From Delphinus delphis (lineage: Eukaryota > Chordata > Mammalia > Artiodactyla > Delphinidae), in assembly GCF_949987515.2 (NCBI RefSeq), contig NW_027192651.1:4402001-4466000 (forward strand): a stretch of DNA of 64,000 bases. The letters are read 5' to 3'. The translations under genes and the position numbers were made by a program. Below are positions 36,325 through 48,956 of this stretch, piece by piece (position 1 is the first letter of the stretch; each line of letters starts with the position of its first letter). The notes beneath the pieces were generated by a model. It was given only the letters and a program-made list of their open reading frames with translations. It was not told the origin of the DNA and made no database searches.

Positions 36325-37904
36325 GATTCTAACTGAAGTAAGTCACACAGAAAAAGAAACATCATAAGATATCAGTAATACATGGAATGTAAACTTGGCT
36401 ACACAGGAACTGAATTACAGAACAGAACAGGGACTCAAATTTAGAAAACCAACTTATGCTTGCTTAAGGGTAAAGGTGAGTTGGGGTGCTGCATAAAACC
36501 AGAGATTGAAATGAGCACAGATAAAGTTCCTTAAGCCAAATATGGAATAGACAAGAGCTACTCCTTGCTCAACGAAATGGACTCAACACCCCATATTAAA
36601 CGCCTAAGAATGTACCTGACTAGTAAGTATCTTAAAACCTATGGATTGCTATGTCTCCGAAAGAGAATCAAGCATGTGTACAGGGGCATAAACGCAGCAG
36701 TGATAGGATTGGAGAGGTTCGGTGAGCAAATGAAGACCCTTTGAAGTCATATTGCATGGTACCCATTCCACGGGTTTCAACTACCCAGGTTTAAGGTATT
36801 CTTCCTTCAGCTAAAACATGCATGTGGAACCTAGAGTATGATCAACCATGTGATCGGGAGACGTGTTCAAATATGTCTCAGTTTTCGTACCCTGGTACTC
36901 GGGTGCAACATTCCAGACGCTTTACTAACACTCTCCCAACTTGGAGAGTCAGTCCCTTTAACCTCCTGTTTGGCCCAGTTTGCAATTTCTGCGGAAGATG
37001 AACAGGAATAGCGAGAACCAATGAGAGACTAGCTGGAGGTGTCTGGACGGGCAAATTTAACTCTCATTTCCCACCAGGAAGAGGAATTAACCAAAGGCTC
37101 AGCGTGCCGTGCCAGAACCAGATTAGGGCCTGAAGCCATCCTGCGGTGTTGCGGCCAGGTCACAAGAAAGCGAGTTGAAGAAAGGAGCTCAGGGGCACTG
37201 TAATTCACAAACCTGCAGAGTTATAAATGACAGCTATCGTCCAAAAATAGACTGAAGTAAGGCTGCCAAGAGGACTTGAAAGCGGGGCAGAATTGCAGGA
37301 AACCGATTTCAGGAGGTAGACTGGAATTGCATTGCAAGCATAGGAAAAGAGGCAGAACGTCCACAATGATGCACTTGGCCAAAAAGGGCGTATGCGTTTT
37401 TTCCTGAATATATTCAGGAAAAAACGCATACGCCCTTTTTGGCCAACCAAGCAAGCTTGCAAAGGAAATCTGCACTACAATGAAGTCTCACTTCCCCCCG
37501 GTCAAAAGGGCCATCTGAAAAAAGTGTAAAATCCAGAAAGGCAGGACAGGCCATGGAGAACTGGGAGCCTTGTTATGCTGATGGGCGGGATGTAAATTGC
37601 CAACAACCACTCGGGAGAAGTGTATGGTGTTTCCTGAAACATCTAAAAAACAAAGCAACAGAGCCTAGGGCACTTCCACTTATGGTCCTATAGCTTAGGG
37701 AAATTAAAATCAAAAAGACACAGCCACCCCAAAGTTTGGGACGCCTCCGTTTACAAGAACCTCGTTTACCGTACAAGTTCAATATCACAGAATGTGAAAA
37801 ATGGATAAAGAACTTGTGGTACTTACGTACAATGCAGTATCACTCAGCAATGAAATCTATGTCATCAGGCCCGTAGCAGCATAATGAGTGGATTCAGGTA
37901 CGAT
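36325..37904. repeat. Satellite unit 24 (1580 bp, type B with divergent 3' end)
   Basis: TTTTCGTACC is shared with unit 1. Palindrome 37375-37446 is exact. Bases 37748-37901 hold about a dozen differences from the other units, several closer to intact L1 (see the ORF2 remnant entry). It is the most divergent stretch in the array. Confidence 0.9.
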
Positions 37905-37972
37905 GATTCTAACTGAAATAAGTCACACAGAAAAAGAAACATCATAAGATATCACTAATACACGGAATGTAA
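37466..37972 (+). pseudogene. L1 ORF2 remnant of unit 24, with L1-like bases
   Basis: Same segment as in other units, but 37748-37901 is unusually divergent. The frame after WIK reads N-L-W-Y-L-R-T-M-Q-Y-H. The ATG at 37832-37834 gives the T-M-x-Y found in intact L1 ORF2, where the other units have AAG (T-K-Q-Y). It is still dead: the stop after the GP codons and the shifts downstream remain. Confidence 0.7.
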
Positions 37973-39484
37973 ACTTGGCTACACAGGAACTGCATTCCAA
38001 AACAGAACAGGGTCTCAAATTTAGAAAACCAACTTATGCTTGCTTAAGGGTAAAGGTGAGTTGGGGTGCTGCATAAAACCAGAGATTGAAATGAGCACAG
38101 ATAAAGTTCCTTAAGCCAAATATGGAATAGACAAGAGCTACTCCTTGCTCAACGAAATGGACTCAACACCCCATATTAAACGCCTAAGAATGTACCTGAC
38201 TAGTAAGTATCTTAAAACCTATGGATTGCTATGTCTCCGAAAGAGAATCAAGCGTGTGTACAGGGGCATAAACGCAGCAGTGATAGGATTGGAGAGGTTC
38301 GGTGAGCAAATGAAGACCCTTTGAAGTCATATTGCATGGTACCCATTACACGGGTCTCAACTCTCCAGGTTTAAGGTATTCTTCCTTCAGCTAAAACATG
38401 CATGTGGAACCCAGAGTATGATCAACCATGTGAACAGGAGACATGTTCAAATATGTCTCAGTTTTCCTCCCCTGGTACTCGGGTGCAACATTCCAGACGC
38501 TTTACTACCACTCTTCCGACTTGGAGAGTCAGTCCCTTTAACCTCCTGTTTGGCCCAGTTTGCAATTTCTGCGGAAGATGAACAGGAATAGCGAGAACCA
38601 ATGAGAGACTAGCTGGAGGTGTCTGGACGGGCAAATTTAACTCTCATTTCCCACCAGGAAGAGGAATTTACCAAAGGCTCAGCGTGCCGTGCCGGAACCA
38701 GATTAGGGCCTGAAGCCATCCTGCGGTGTTGCGGCCAGGTCACAAGAAAGCGAGTTGAAGAAAGGAGCTCAGGGGCACTGTAATTCACAAACCTGCAGAG
38801 TTATAAATGACAGCTATCGTCCAAAAATAGACTGAAGTAAGGCTGCCAAGAGGACTTGAAAGCGGGGCAGAATTGCAGGAAACCGATTTCAGGAGGTAGA
38901 CTGGAATTGCATTGCAAGCATAGGAAAAGAGGCAGAACGTCCACAATGATGCACTTGGCCAAAAAGGGCGTATGCGTTTTTTCCTGAATATATTCAGGAA
39001 AAAACGCATACGCCCTTTTTGGCCAACCAAGCAAGCTTGCAAAGGAAATCTGCACTACAATGAAGTCTCACTTCCCCCCGGTCAAAAGGGCCATCTGAAA
39101 AAAGTGTAAAATCCAGAAAGGCAGGACAGGCCATGGACAACTGGGAGCCTTGTTATGCTGATGGGCGGGATGTAAATTGCCAACAGACACTCGGGAGAAG
39201 TGTATGGTGTTTCCTGAAACATCTAAAAAACAAAGCAACAGAGCCTAGGGCACTGCCACTTATGGTCCTATAGCTTAGGGAAATTAAAATCAAAAAGACA
39301 CAGCCACCCCAAACTTTCGAACGGCTCTGTTTACAAGAACCTCGTTTACAGTACAAGTTCAACATCGCAGAAAGTGAAAAATGGATAAAGAAGTTGTGGT
39401 ATTTACTTACAAAGCAATATCACTCAGCAATGAAATCTGTGTCATCAGGCCCGTAGCAGCACAATGAGTGGATTCAGGTATGAT
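37905..39484. repeat. Satellite unit 25 (1580 bp, mixed A/B)
   Basis: Has a unique CCCAGAG where A has CCCAAG and B has CCTAGAG, then the A-like GTGAAC. GCATTCCAAAAC is shared with unit 1. From about 39246 it is the copy of unit 18. Palindrome 38955-39026 is exact. Confidence 0.9.
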
Positions 39485-41060
39485 GATTCTAACTGAAATA
39501 AGTCACACAGAAAAGAAACATCATAAGATATCAGTAATACACGGAATGTAAACTTGGCTACACAGGAACTGAATTACAGAACAGAACAGGGTCTCAAATT
39601 TAGAAAAAAAACTTATGCTTGCTTAAGGGTAAAGGTGAGTTGGGGTGCTGCATAAAACCAGAGATTGAAATGAGCACAGATAAAGTTCCTTAAGTCAAAT
39701 ATGGAATAGACAAGAGCTACTCCTTGCTCAACGAAATGGACTCAACACCGCATATTAAACGCCTAAGAATGTACCTGACTAGTAAGTATCGGAAAACCTA
39801 TGGATTGCTATGTCTCCAAAAGAGAATCAAGCATGTGTACAGGGGCATAAACGCAGCAGTGATAGGATTGGAGAGGTTCGGTGAGCAAATGAAGACCCTT
39901 TGAAGTCATATTGCATGGTACGCATTACACGGGTCTCAACTCTCCAGGTTTAAGGTATTCTTCCTTCAGCTAAAACATGCATGGGGAACCTAGAGTATGA
40001 TCAACCATGTGATCGGGAGACATTTTCAAATATGTCTCAGTTTTCCTCCCCTGGTACTCGGGTGCAACATTCCAGACACTTTACTAACACTCTCCCGAGT
40101 TGGAGAGTCAGCCCCTTTAACCTGTTTGGCCCAGTTTGCAATTTCTGCGGAAGATGAACAGGAATAGCGAGAACCAATGAGAGACTAGCTGGAGGTGTCT
40201 GGACGGGCAAATTTAACTCTCATTTCCCACCAGGAAGAGGAATTAACCAAAGGCTCAGCGTGCCGTGCCAGAACCAGATTAGGGCCTGAAGCCATCCTGC
40301 GGTGTTGCGGCCAGGTCACAAGAAAGCGAGTTGAAGAAAGGAGCTCAGGGGCACTGTAATTCACAAACCTGCAGAGTTATAAATGACAGCTATTGTCCAA
40401 AAATAGACTGAAGTAAGGCTGCCAAGAGGACTTGAAAGCGGGGCAGAATTGCAGGAAACCGATTTCAGGAGGTAGACTGGAATTGCATTGCAAGCATAGG
40501 AAAAGAGGCAGAACGTCCACAATGATGCACTTGGCCAAAAAGGGCGTATGCGTTTTTTCCTGAATATATTCAGGAAAAAACGCATACGCCCTTTTTGGCC
40601 AACCAAGCAAGCTTGCAAAGGAAATCTGCACTACAATGAAGTCTCACTTCCCCCCGGTCAAAAGGGCCATCTGAAAAAAGTGTAAAATCCAGAAAGACAA
40701 GACAGGCCATGGAGAACTGGGAGCCTTGTTATGCTGATGGGCGGGATGTAAATTGCCAACAACCACTCGGGAGAAGTGTATGGTGTTTCCTGAAACATGT
40801 AAAAAACAAAGCAACAGAACCTAGGGCACTTCCACTTATGGTCCTATAGCTTAGGGAAATTAAAATCAAAAAGACACAGCCACCCCAAAGTTTGGAACGG
40901 CTCTGTTTACAAGAACCTCGTTTACAGTACAAGTTCAACATCGCAGAAAGTGAAAAATGGATAAAGAAGTTGTGGTATTTACTTACAAAGCAATATCACT
41001 CAGCAATGAAATCTGTGTCATCAGGCCCTTAGCAGCACAATGAGTGGATTCAGCTACGAT
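39485..41060. repeat. Satellite unit 26 (1576 bp, chimaera, twin of unit 19)
   Basis: Shares unit 19's 1-bp loss in CACAGAAAAGAAAC. It also lacks 3 bp at TTTAACCTGTTTGG near 40118, which explains its length. The CpG at 40394 reads TATTGTCC. Palindrome 40531-40602 is exact. Confidence 0.9.
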
Positions 41061-42639
41061 GATTCTAACTGAAATAAGTCACACAGAAAAAGAAACATCA
41101 TAAGATATCACTAATACACGGAATGTAAACTTGGCTACACAGGAACTGAATTCCAAAACAGAACAGTGTCTCAAATTTAGAAAACCAACTTATGCTTGCT
41201 TAAGGGTAAAGGTGAGTTGGGGTGCTGCATAAAACCAGAGATTGAAATGAGCACAGATAAAGTTCCTTAAGCCAAATATGGAACAGACAAGAGCTACTCC
41301 TTGCTCAACGAAATGGACTCAACACCCCATATTAAACGCCTAAGAATGTACCTGACTAGTAAGTATCTTAAAACCTATGGATTGCTATGTCTCCAAAAGA
41401 GAATCAAGCGTGTGTACAGGGGCATAAACGCAGCAGTGATAGGATTGGAGAGGTTTGGTGAGCAAATGAAGACCCTTTGAAGTCATATTGCACGGTAACC
41501 ATTACACGGGTCTCAACTCTCCAGGTTTAAGGTATTCTTCCTTCAGCTAAAACATGCATGTGGAACCCAAGTATGATCAACCATGTGAACGGGAGACGTG
41601 TTCAAATATGTCTCAGTTTTCCTCCCCTGGTACTCGGGTGCAACATTCCAGATGCTTTACTAACACTCTCCCCACTTGGAGAGTCAGCGCCTTTAACCTC
41701 CTGTTTGGCCCAGTTTGCAATTTCTGCGGAAGATGAACAGGAATAGCGAGAACCAATGAGAGGCTAGCTGGAGGTGTCTGGACGGGCAAATTTAACTCTC
41801 ATTTCCCACCAGGAAGAGGAATTAACCAAAGGCTCAGCGTGCCGTGCCGGAACAAGATTAGGGCCTGAAGCCATCCTGCGGTGTTGCGGCCAGCTCAAAA
41901 GAAAGCGAGTTGAAGAAAGGAGCTCAGGGGCACTGTAATTCACAAACCTGCAGAGTTATAAATGACAGGTATCGTCCAAAAATAGACTGAAGTAAGGCTG
42001 CCAAGAGGACTTGAAAGCGGGGCAGAATTGCAGGAAACCGATTTCAGGAGGTAGACTGGAATTGCATTGAAAGCATAGGAAAAGAGGCAGAACGTCCACA
42101 ATGATGCACTTGGCCAAAAAGGGCGTATGCGTTTTTTCCTGAATATATTCAGGAAAAAACGCATACGCCCTTTTTGGCCAACCAAGCAAGCTTGCAAAGG
42201 AAATCTGCACTACAATGAAGTCTCACTTCCCCCCGGTCAAAAGGGCCATCTGAAAAAAGTGTAAAATCCAGAAAGGCAGGACAGGCCATGGAGAACTGGG
42301 AGCCTTGTTATGCTGATGGGCGGGATGTAAATTGCCAAGAACCACTTGGGAGAAGTGTATGGTGTTTCCTGAAACATCTAAAAAACAAAGCAACAGAGCC
42401 TAGGGCACTTCCACTTATGGTCCTATAGCTTAGGGAAATTAAAATCAAAAAGACACAGCCACCCCAAAGTTTGGAACGGCTCTGTTTACAAGAACCTCGT
42501 TTACAGTACAAGTTCAACATCGCAGAAATTGAAAAATGGATAAAGAAGTTGTGGTATTTACTTACAAAGCAATATCACTCAGCAATGAAATCTGTGTCAT
42601 CAGGCCCTTAGCAGCACAATGAGTGGATTCAGGGATGAT
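41061..42639. repeat. Satellite unit 27 (1579 bp, type A, twin of unit 20)
   Basis: Shares all unit 20 private variants, including the EcoRI site at 41148-41153. It differs in a patch near 41820-41855 (GGAATTAACC and GGAACAAGATT), where it resembles unit 1. Palindrome 42110-42181 is exact. Confidence 0.9.
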
Positions 42640-44217
42640 GATTCTAACTGAAGTAAGTCACACAGAAAAAGAAACATCATAAGATATCAGTAATACACGG
42701 AATGTAAACTTGGCTACACAGGAACTGAATTACAGAACAGAACAGGGTCTCAAATTTAGAAAACCAACTTATGCTTGCTTAAGGGGAAAGGTGACTTGGG
42801 GTGTTGCATAAAACCAGAGATTGAAATGAGCACAGATAAAGTTCCTTAAGCCAAATATGGAATAGACAAGAGCTACTCCTTGCTCAACGAAATGGACTCA
42901 ACACCCCATATTAAACGCCTAAGAATGTACCTGACTAGTAAGTATCTTAAAACCTATGGATTGCTATGTCTCCGAAAGAGAATCAAGCATGTGTACAGGG
43001 GCATAAACGCAGCAGTGATAGGATTGGAGAGGTTCGGTGAGCAAATGAAGACCCTTTGAAGTCATATTGCATGGTACCCATTCCACGGGTTTCAACTACC
43101 CAGGTTTAAGGTATTCTTCCTTCAGCTAAAACATGCATGTGGAACCTAGAGTATGATCAACCATGTGATCGGGAGACGTGTTCAAATATGTCTCAGTTTT
43201 CCTCCCCTGGTACTCGGGTGCAACATTCCAGACGCTTTACTAACACTCTCCCCACTTGGAGAGTCAGTCCCTTTAACCTCCTGTTTGGCCCAGTTTGCAA
43301 TTTCTGCGGAAGATGAACAGGAATAGCGAGAACCAATGAGAGGCTAGCTGGAGGTGTCTGGACGGGCAAATTTAACTCTCATTTCCCACCAGGAAGAGGA
43401 ATTAACCAAAGGCTCAGCGTGCCGGGCCAGAACCAGATTAGGGCCTGAAGCCATCCTGCGGTGTTGCGGCCAGGTCACAAGAAATCGAGTTGAAGAAAGG
43501 AGCTCAGGGGCACTGTAATTCACAAACCTGCAGAGTTATAAATGACAGCTATCGTCCAAAAATAGACTGAAGTAAGGCTGCCAAGAGGTCTTGAAAGCGG
43601 GGCAGAATTGCAGGAAACCGATTTCAGAAGGTAGACTGGAATTGCATTGAAAGCATAGGAAAAGAGGCAGAACGTCCACAATGATGCACTTGGCCAAAAA
43701 GGGCGTATGCGTTTTTTCCTGAATATATTCAGGAAAAAACGCATACGCCCTTTTTGGCCAACCAAGCAAGCTTGCAAAGGAAATCTGCACTACAATGAAG
43801 TCTCACTTCCCCCCGGTCAAAAGGGCCATCTGAAAAAAGTGTAAAATCCAGAAAGGCAACAGGCCATTGAGAACTGGGAGCCTTGTTATGCTGATGGGCG
43901 GGATGTCAATTGCCAACAGACACTTGGGAGAAGTGTATGGTGTTTCCTGAAACATCTAAAAAACAAAGCAACAGAGCCTAGGGCACTTCCACTTATGGTC
44001 CTATAGCTTAGGGAAATTAAAATCAAAAAGACACAGCCACCCCAAAGTTTGGAACGGCTCTGTTTACAAGAACCTCGTTTACAGTACAAGTTCAACATCG
44101 CAGAAAGTGAAAAATGGATAAAGAAGTTGTGGTATTCACTTACAAAGCAATATCACTCAGCAATGAAATCTATGTCATCAGGCCCTTAGCAGCACAATGA
44201 GTGGATTCAGGTATGAT
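42640..44217. repeat. Satellite unit 28 (1578 bp, type B, 2-bp deletion)
   Basis: Short because of GGCAACAGGCCATTGAG near 43855. That variant, AAATCGAG, TTTCAGAAGG and GATGTCAATTG are shared with unit 38. GTATTCACTTAC near the end is shared with unit 39. Palindrome 43690-43761 is exact. Confidence 0.9.
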
Positions 44218-45797
44218 GATTCTAACTGAAATAAGTCACACAGAAAAAGAAACATCATAAGATATCAGTAATACACGGAATGGAAACTTGGCTACACAGG
44301 AACTGAATTACAGAACAGAACAGGGTCTCAAATTTAGAAAAACAACTTATTCTTGCTTAAGGGTAAAGGTGAGTTGGGGTGCTGCATAAAACCAGAGATT
44401 GAAATGAGCACAGATAAAGTTCCTTAAGCCAAATATGGAATAGACAAGAGCTACTCCTTGCTCAACGAAATGGACTCAACACCGCATATTAAACGCCTAA
44501 GAATGTACCTGACTTGTAAGTATCTTAAAACCTATGGATTGCTATGTCTCCGAAAGAGAATCAAGCATGTGTACAGGGGCATAAACGCAGCAGTGATAGG
44601 ATTGGAGATGTTCGGTGAGCAAATGAAGACCCTTTGAAGTCATATTGCATGGTACCCATTCCACGGGTTTCAACTACCCAGGTTTAAGGTATTCTTCCTT
44701 CAGCTAAAACATGCATGTGGAACCTAGAGTATGATCAACCATGTGATCGGGAGACATGTTCAAATATGTCTCAGTTTTCCTCCCCTGGTACTCGGGTGCA
44801 ACATTCCAGACGCTTTACTAACACTCTCCCCACTTGGAGAGTCAGTCCCTTTAACCTCCTGTTTGGCCCAGTTTGCAATTTCTGCGGAAGATGAACAGGA
44901 ATAGCGAGAACCAATGAGAGGCTAGCTGGAGGTGTCTGGACGGGCAAATTTAACTCTCATTTCCCACCAGGAAGAGGAATTAACCAAAGGCTCAGCGTGC
45001 CGGGCCGGAACCAGATTAGGGCCTGAAGCCATCCTGCGGTGTTGCGGCCAGGTCACAAGAAAGCGAGTTGAAGAAAGGAGCTCAGGGGCACTGTAATTCA
45101 CAAACCTGCAGAGTTATAAATGACAGCTATCGTCCAAAAATAGACTGAAGTAAGGCTGCCAAGAGGACTTGAAAGCGGGGCAGAATTGCAGGAAACCGAT
45201 TTCAGGAGGTAGACTGGAATTGCATTGAAAGCATAGGAAAAGAGGCAGAACGTCCACAATGATGCACTTGGCCAAAAAGGGCGTATGCGTTTTTTCCTGA
45301 ATATATTCAGGAAAAAACGCATACGCCCTTTTTGGCCAACCAAGCAAGCTTGCAAAGGAAATCTGCACTACAATGAAGTCTCACTTCCCCCCGGTCAAAA
45401 GGGCCATCTGAAAAAAGTGTAAAATCCAGAAAGGCAGGACAGGCCATGGAGAACTGGGAGCCTTGTTATGCTGATGGGCGGGATGTAAATTGCCAACAGA
45501 CACTCGGGAGAAGTGTATGGTGTTTCCTGAAACATCTAAAAAACAAAGCAACAGAGCCTAGGGCACTGCCACTTATGGTCCTATAGCTTAGGGAAATTAA
45601 AATAAAAAAGACACAGCCACCCCAAAGTTTGGGACGCCTCTGTTTACAAGAACCTCGTTTACAGTACAAGTTCAACATCGCAGAAAGTGAAAAATGGATA
45701 AAGAAGTTGTGGTATTTACTTACAAAGCAATATCACTCAGCAATGAAATCTATGTCATCAGGCCCTTAGCATCACAATGAGTGGATTCAGGTATGAT
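44218..45797. repeat. Satellite unit 29 (1580 bp, type B)
   Basis: GACTTGTAAG (elsewhere GACTAGTAAG) is shared only with unit 40, eleven units away. AAATAAAAAAGAC near 45600 is shared with unit 37. Palindrome 45268-45339 is exact. Confidence 0.9.
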
Positions 45798-47376
45798 GAT
45801 TCTAACTGAAATAAGTCACACAGAAAAAGAAACATCATAAGATATCAGTAATACACGGAATGTAAACTTGGCTACACAGGAACTGAATTACAGAACAGAA
45901 CAGGGTCTCAAATTTAGAAAACCAACTTATGCTTGCTTAAGGGGAAAGGTGAGTTGGGGTGCTGCATAAAACCAGAGATTGAAATGAGCACAGATAAATT
46001 TCCTTAAGTCAAATATGGAATAGACAAGAGCTACTCCTTGCTCAACGAAATGGACTCAACACCGCATATTAAATGCCTAAGAATGTACCTGACTAGTAAG
46101 TATCGTACAACCTATGGATTGCTATGTCTCCGAAAGAGAATCAAGCACGTGTACAGGGGCATAAACGCAGCAGTGATAGGATTGGAGAGGTTCGGTGAGC
46201 AAATGAAGACCCTTTGAAGTCATATTGCATGGTACCCATTACACGGGTCTCAACTACCCAGGTTTAAGGTATTCTTCCTTCAGCTAAAACATGCATGTGG
46301 AACCCAAGTATGATCAACCATGTGAACGGGAGACGTGTTCAAATATGTCTCAGTTTTCCTCCCCTGGTACTCGGGTGCAACATTCCAGACGCTTTACTAA
46401 CACTCTCCCCACTTGGAGAGTCAGCGCCTTTAACCTCCTGTTTGGCCCAGTTTGCAATTTCTGCGGAAGATGAACAGGAATAGCGAGAACCAATGAGAGA
46501 CTAGCTGAAGGTGTCTGGACGGGCAAATTTAACTCTCATTTCCCACGAGGAAGAGGAAATAACCAAAGGCTCAGCGTGCCGTGCCGGAACCAGATTAGGG
46601 CCTGAAGCCATCCTGCGGTGTTGCGGCCAGGTCACAAGAAAGCAAGTTGAAGAAAGGAGCTCAGGGGCACTGTAATTCACAAACCTGCAGAGTTATAAAT
46701 GACAGCTATCGTCCAAAAATAGACGGAAGTAAGGCTGCCAAGAGGACTTGAAAGCGGGGCAGAATTGCAGGAAACCGATTTCAGGAGGTAGACTGGAATT
46801 GCATTGAAAGCATAGGAAAAGAGGCAGAACGTCCACAATGATGCACTTGGCCAAAAAGGGTGTATGCGTTTTTTCCTGAATATATTCAGGAAAAAACGCA
46901 TACGCCCTTTTTGGCCAACCAAGCAAGCTTGCAAAGGAAATCTGCACTACAATGAAGTCTCACTTCCCCCCGGTCCAAAGGGCCATCTGAAAAAAGTGTA
47001 AAATCCAGAAAGGCAGGACAGGCCATGGAGAACTGGGAGCCTTGTTATGCTGATGGGCGGGATGTAAATTGCCAACAACCACTCTGGAGAAGTGTATGGT
47101 GTTTCCTGAAACATCTAAAAAACAAAGCAACAGAGCCTAGGGCACTTCCACTTATGGTCCTATGGCTTAGAGAAATTAAAATCAAAAAGACACAGCCACC
47201 CCAAAGTTTGGAACGGCTCTGTTTACAAGAACCTCGTTTACAGTACAAGTTCAACATCGCAGAAAGTGAAAAATGGATAAAGAAGTTGTGGTATTTACTT
47301 ACAAAGCAATATCACTCAGCAATGAAATCTGTGTCATCAGGCCCTTAGCAGCACAATGAGTGGATTCAGGTATGAT
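45798..47376. repeat. Satellite unit 30 (1579 bp, type A)
   Basis: Palindrome 46847-46918 has a CpG transition, C to T at 46861. ATCGTACAACC and ATTAAATGCC are shared with unit 39. Its ORF2 remnant has a 107-codon stretch without stop (see separate entry). Confidence 0.9.
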
Positions 47377-47444
47377 GATTCTAACTGAAATAAGTCACAC
47401 AGAAAAAGAAACATCATAAGATATCAGTAATACACGGAATGGAA
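46938..47444 (+). pseudogene. L1 ORF2 remnant of unit 30, least interrupted
   Basis: From an ATG at 47025 to a TAG at 47346-47348 the frame is open for 107 codons. Two features set it apart. TGG at 47085-47087 gives QQPLWRSVW, the tryptophan expected from L1, where other units have GGG or AGG. TGG replaces the TAG seen elsewhere in TCCTATAGCTTA. The frame runs from the QPLW motif through WIKKLWY..TKQYHSAMK. It lacks every catalytic domain and I do not consider it a gene. The ORF2 stop equivalent (47442-47444) is GAA because unit 31 has AATGGAAAC. Confidence 0.75.
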
Positions 47445-48956
47445 ACTTGGCTACACAGGAACTGAATTACAGAACAGAACAGGGTCTCAAATTTAGAAAA
47501 CCAACTTATGCTTGCTTAAGGGGAAAGGTGACTTGGGGTGCTGCATAAAACCAGAGATTGAAATGAGCACAGATAAAGTTCCTTAAGCCAAATATGGAAT
47601 AGACAAGAGCTACTCCTTGCTCAACGAAATGGACTCAACACCGCATATTAAACGCCTAAGAATGTACCTGACTAGTAAGTATCTTAAAACCTATGGATTG
47701 CTATGTCTCCGAAAGAGAATCAAGCGTGTGTACAGGGGCATAAACGCAGCAGTGATAGGATTGGAGATGTTCAGTGAGCAAATGAAGACCCTTTGAAGTC
47801 ATATTGCATGGTACCCATTCCACGGGTTTCAAATACCCAGGTTTAAGGTATTCTTCCTTCAGCTAAAACATGCATGTGGAACCTAGAGTATGATCAACCA
47901 TGTGATCGGGAGACGTGTTCAAATATGTCTCAGTTTTCCTCCCCTGGTACTCGGGTGCAACATTCCAGACGCTTTACTAACACTCTCCCCACTTGGAGAG
48001 TCAGTCCCTTTAACCTCCTGTATGGCCCAGTTTGCAATTTCTGCGGAAGATGAACAGGAATAGCGAGAACCAATGAGAGACTAGCTGGAGGTGTCTGGAC
48101 GGGGAAATTTAACTCTCATTTCCCACCAGGAAGAGGAATTAACCAAAGGCTCAGCGTGCCGTGCCAGAACCAGATTAGGGCCTGAAGCCATCCTGCGGTG
48201 TTGCGGCCAGGTCACAAGAAAGCGAGTTGAAGAAAGGAGCTCAGGGGCACTGTAATTCACAAACCTGCAGACTTATAAATGACAGCTATCGTCCAAAAAT
48301 AGACTGAAGTAAGGCTGCCAAGAGGACTTGAAAGCGGGGCAGAATTGCAGGAAACCGATTTCAGGAGGTAGACTGGAATTGCATTGAAAGCATAGGAAAA
48401 GAGGCAGAACGTCCACAATGATGCACTTGGCCAAAAAGGGCGTATGCGTTTTTTCCTGAATATATTCAGGAAAAAACGCATACGCCCTTTTTGGCCAACC
48501 AAGCAAGCTTGCAAAGGAAATCTGCACTACAATGAAGTCTCACTTCCCCCCGGTCAAAAGGGCCATCTGAAAAAAGTGTAAAATCCAGAAAGGCAAGACA
48601 GGCCATGGAGAACTGGGAGCCTTGTTATGCTGATGGGCGGGATGTAAATTGCCAACAACCACTCGGGAGAAGTGTATGGTGTCTCCTGAAACATCTAAAA
48701 AACAAAGCAACAGAGCCTAGGGCACTGCCACTTATGGTCCTATAGCTTAGGGAAATTAAAATCAAAAAGACACAGCCACCCCAAAGTTTGGGACGCCTCT
48801 GTTTACAAGAACCTTGTTTACAGTACAAGTTCAACATCGCAGAAAGTGAAAAATGGATAAAGAAGTTGTGGTATTTACTTACAAAGCAATATCACTCAGC
48901 AATGAAATCTATGTCATCAGGCCCTTAGCATCACAATGAGTGGATTCAGGTATGAT
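47377..48956. repeat. Satellite unit 31 (1580 bp, type B)
   Basis: Matches unit 21 across most of its length (GGAGATGTTC, CAAATACCC, CCTGTATGG, CAGACTTATAAAT). Its 3' end switches to the GGGACGCCTC / GCATCACAATG variant. Palindrome 48427-48498 is exact. Confidence 0.9.

Larger units (their letters stand above)
39246..42804. repeat. Long-range duplication, right copy (units 25-28)
   Basis: Copy of 28190-31750 at an offset of 11,054-11,057 bp. It differs by a 3-bp deletion near 40118 and a small patch near 41820-41855, so it has had time to diverge or be converted. Confidence 0.8.
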
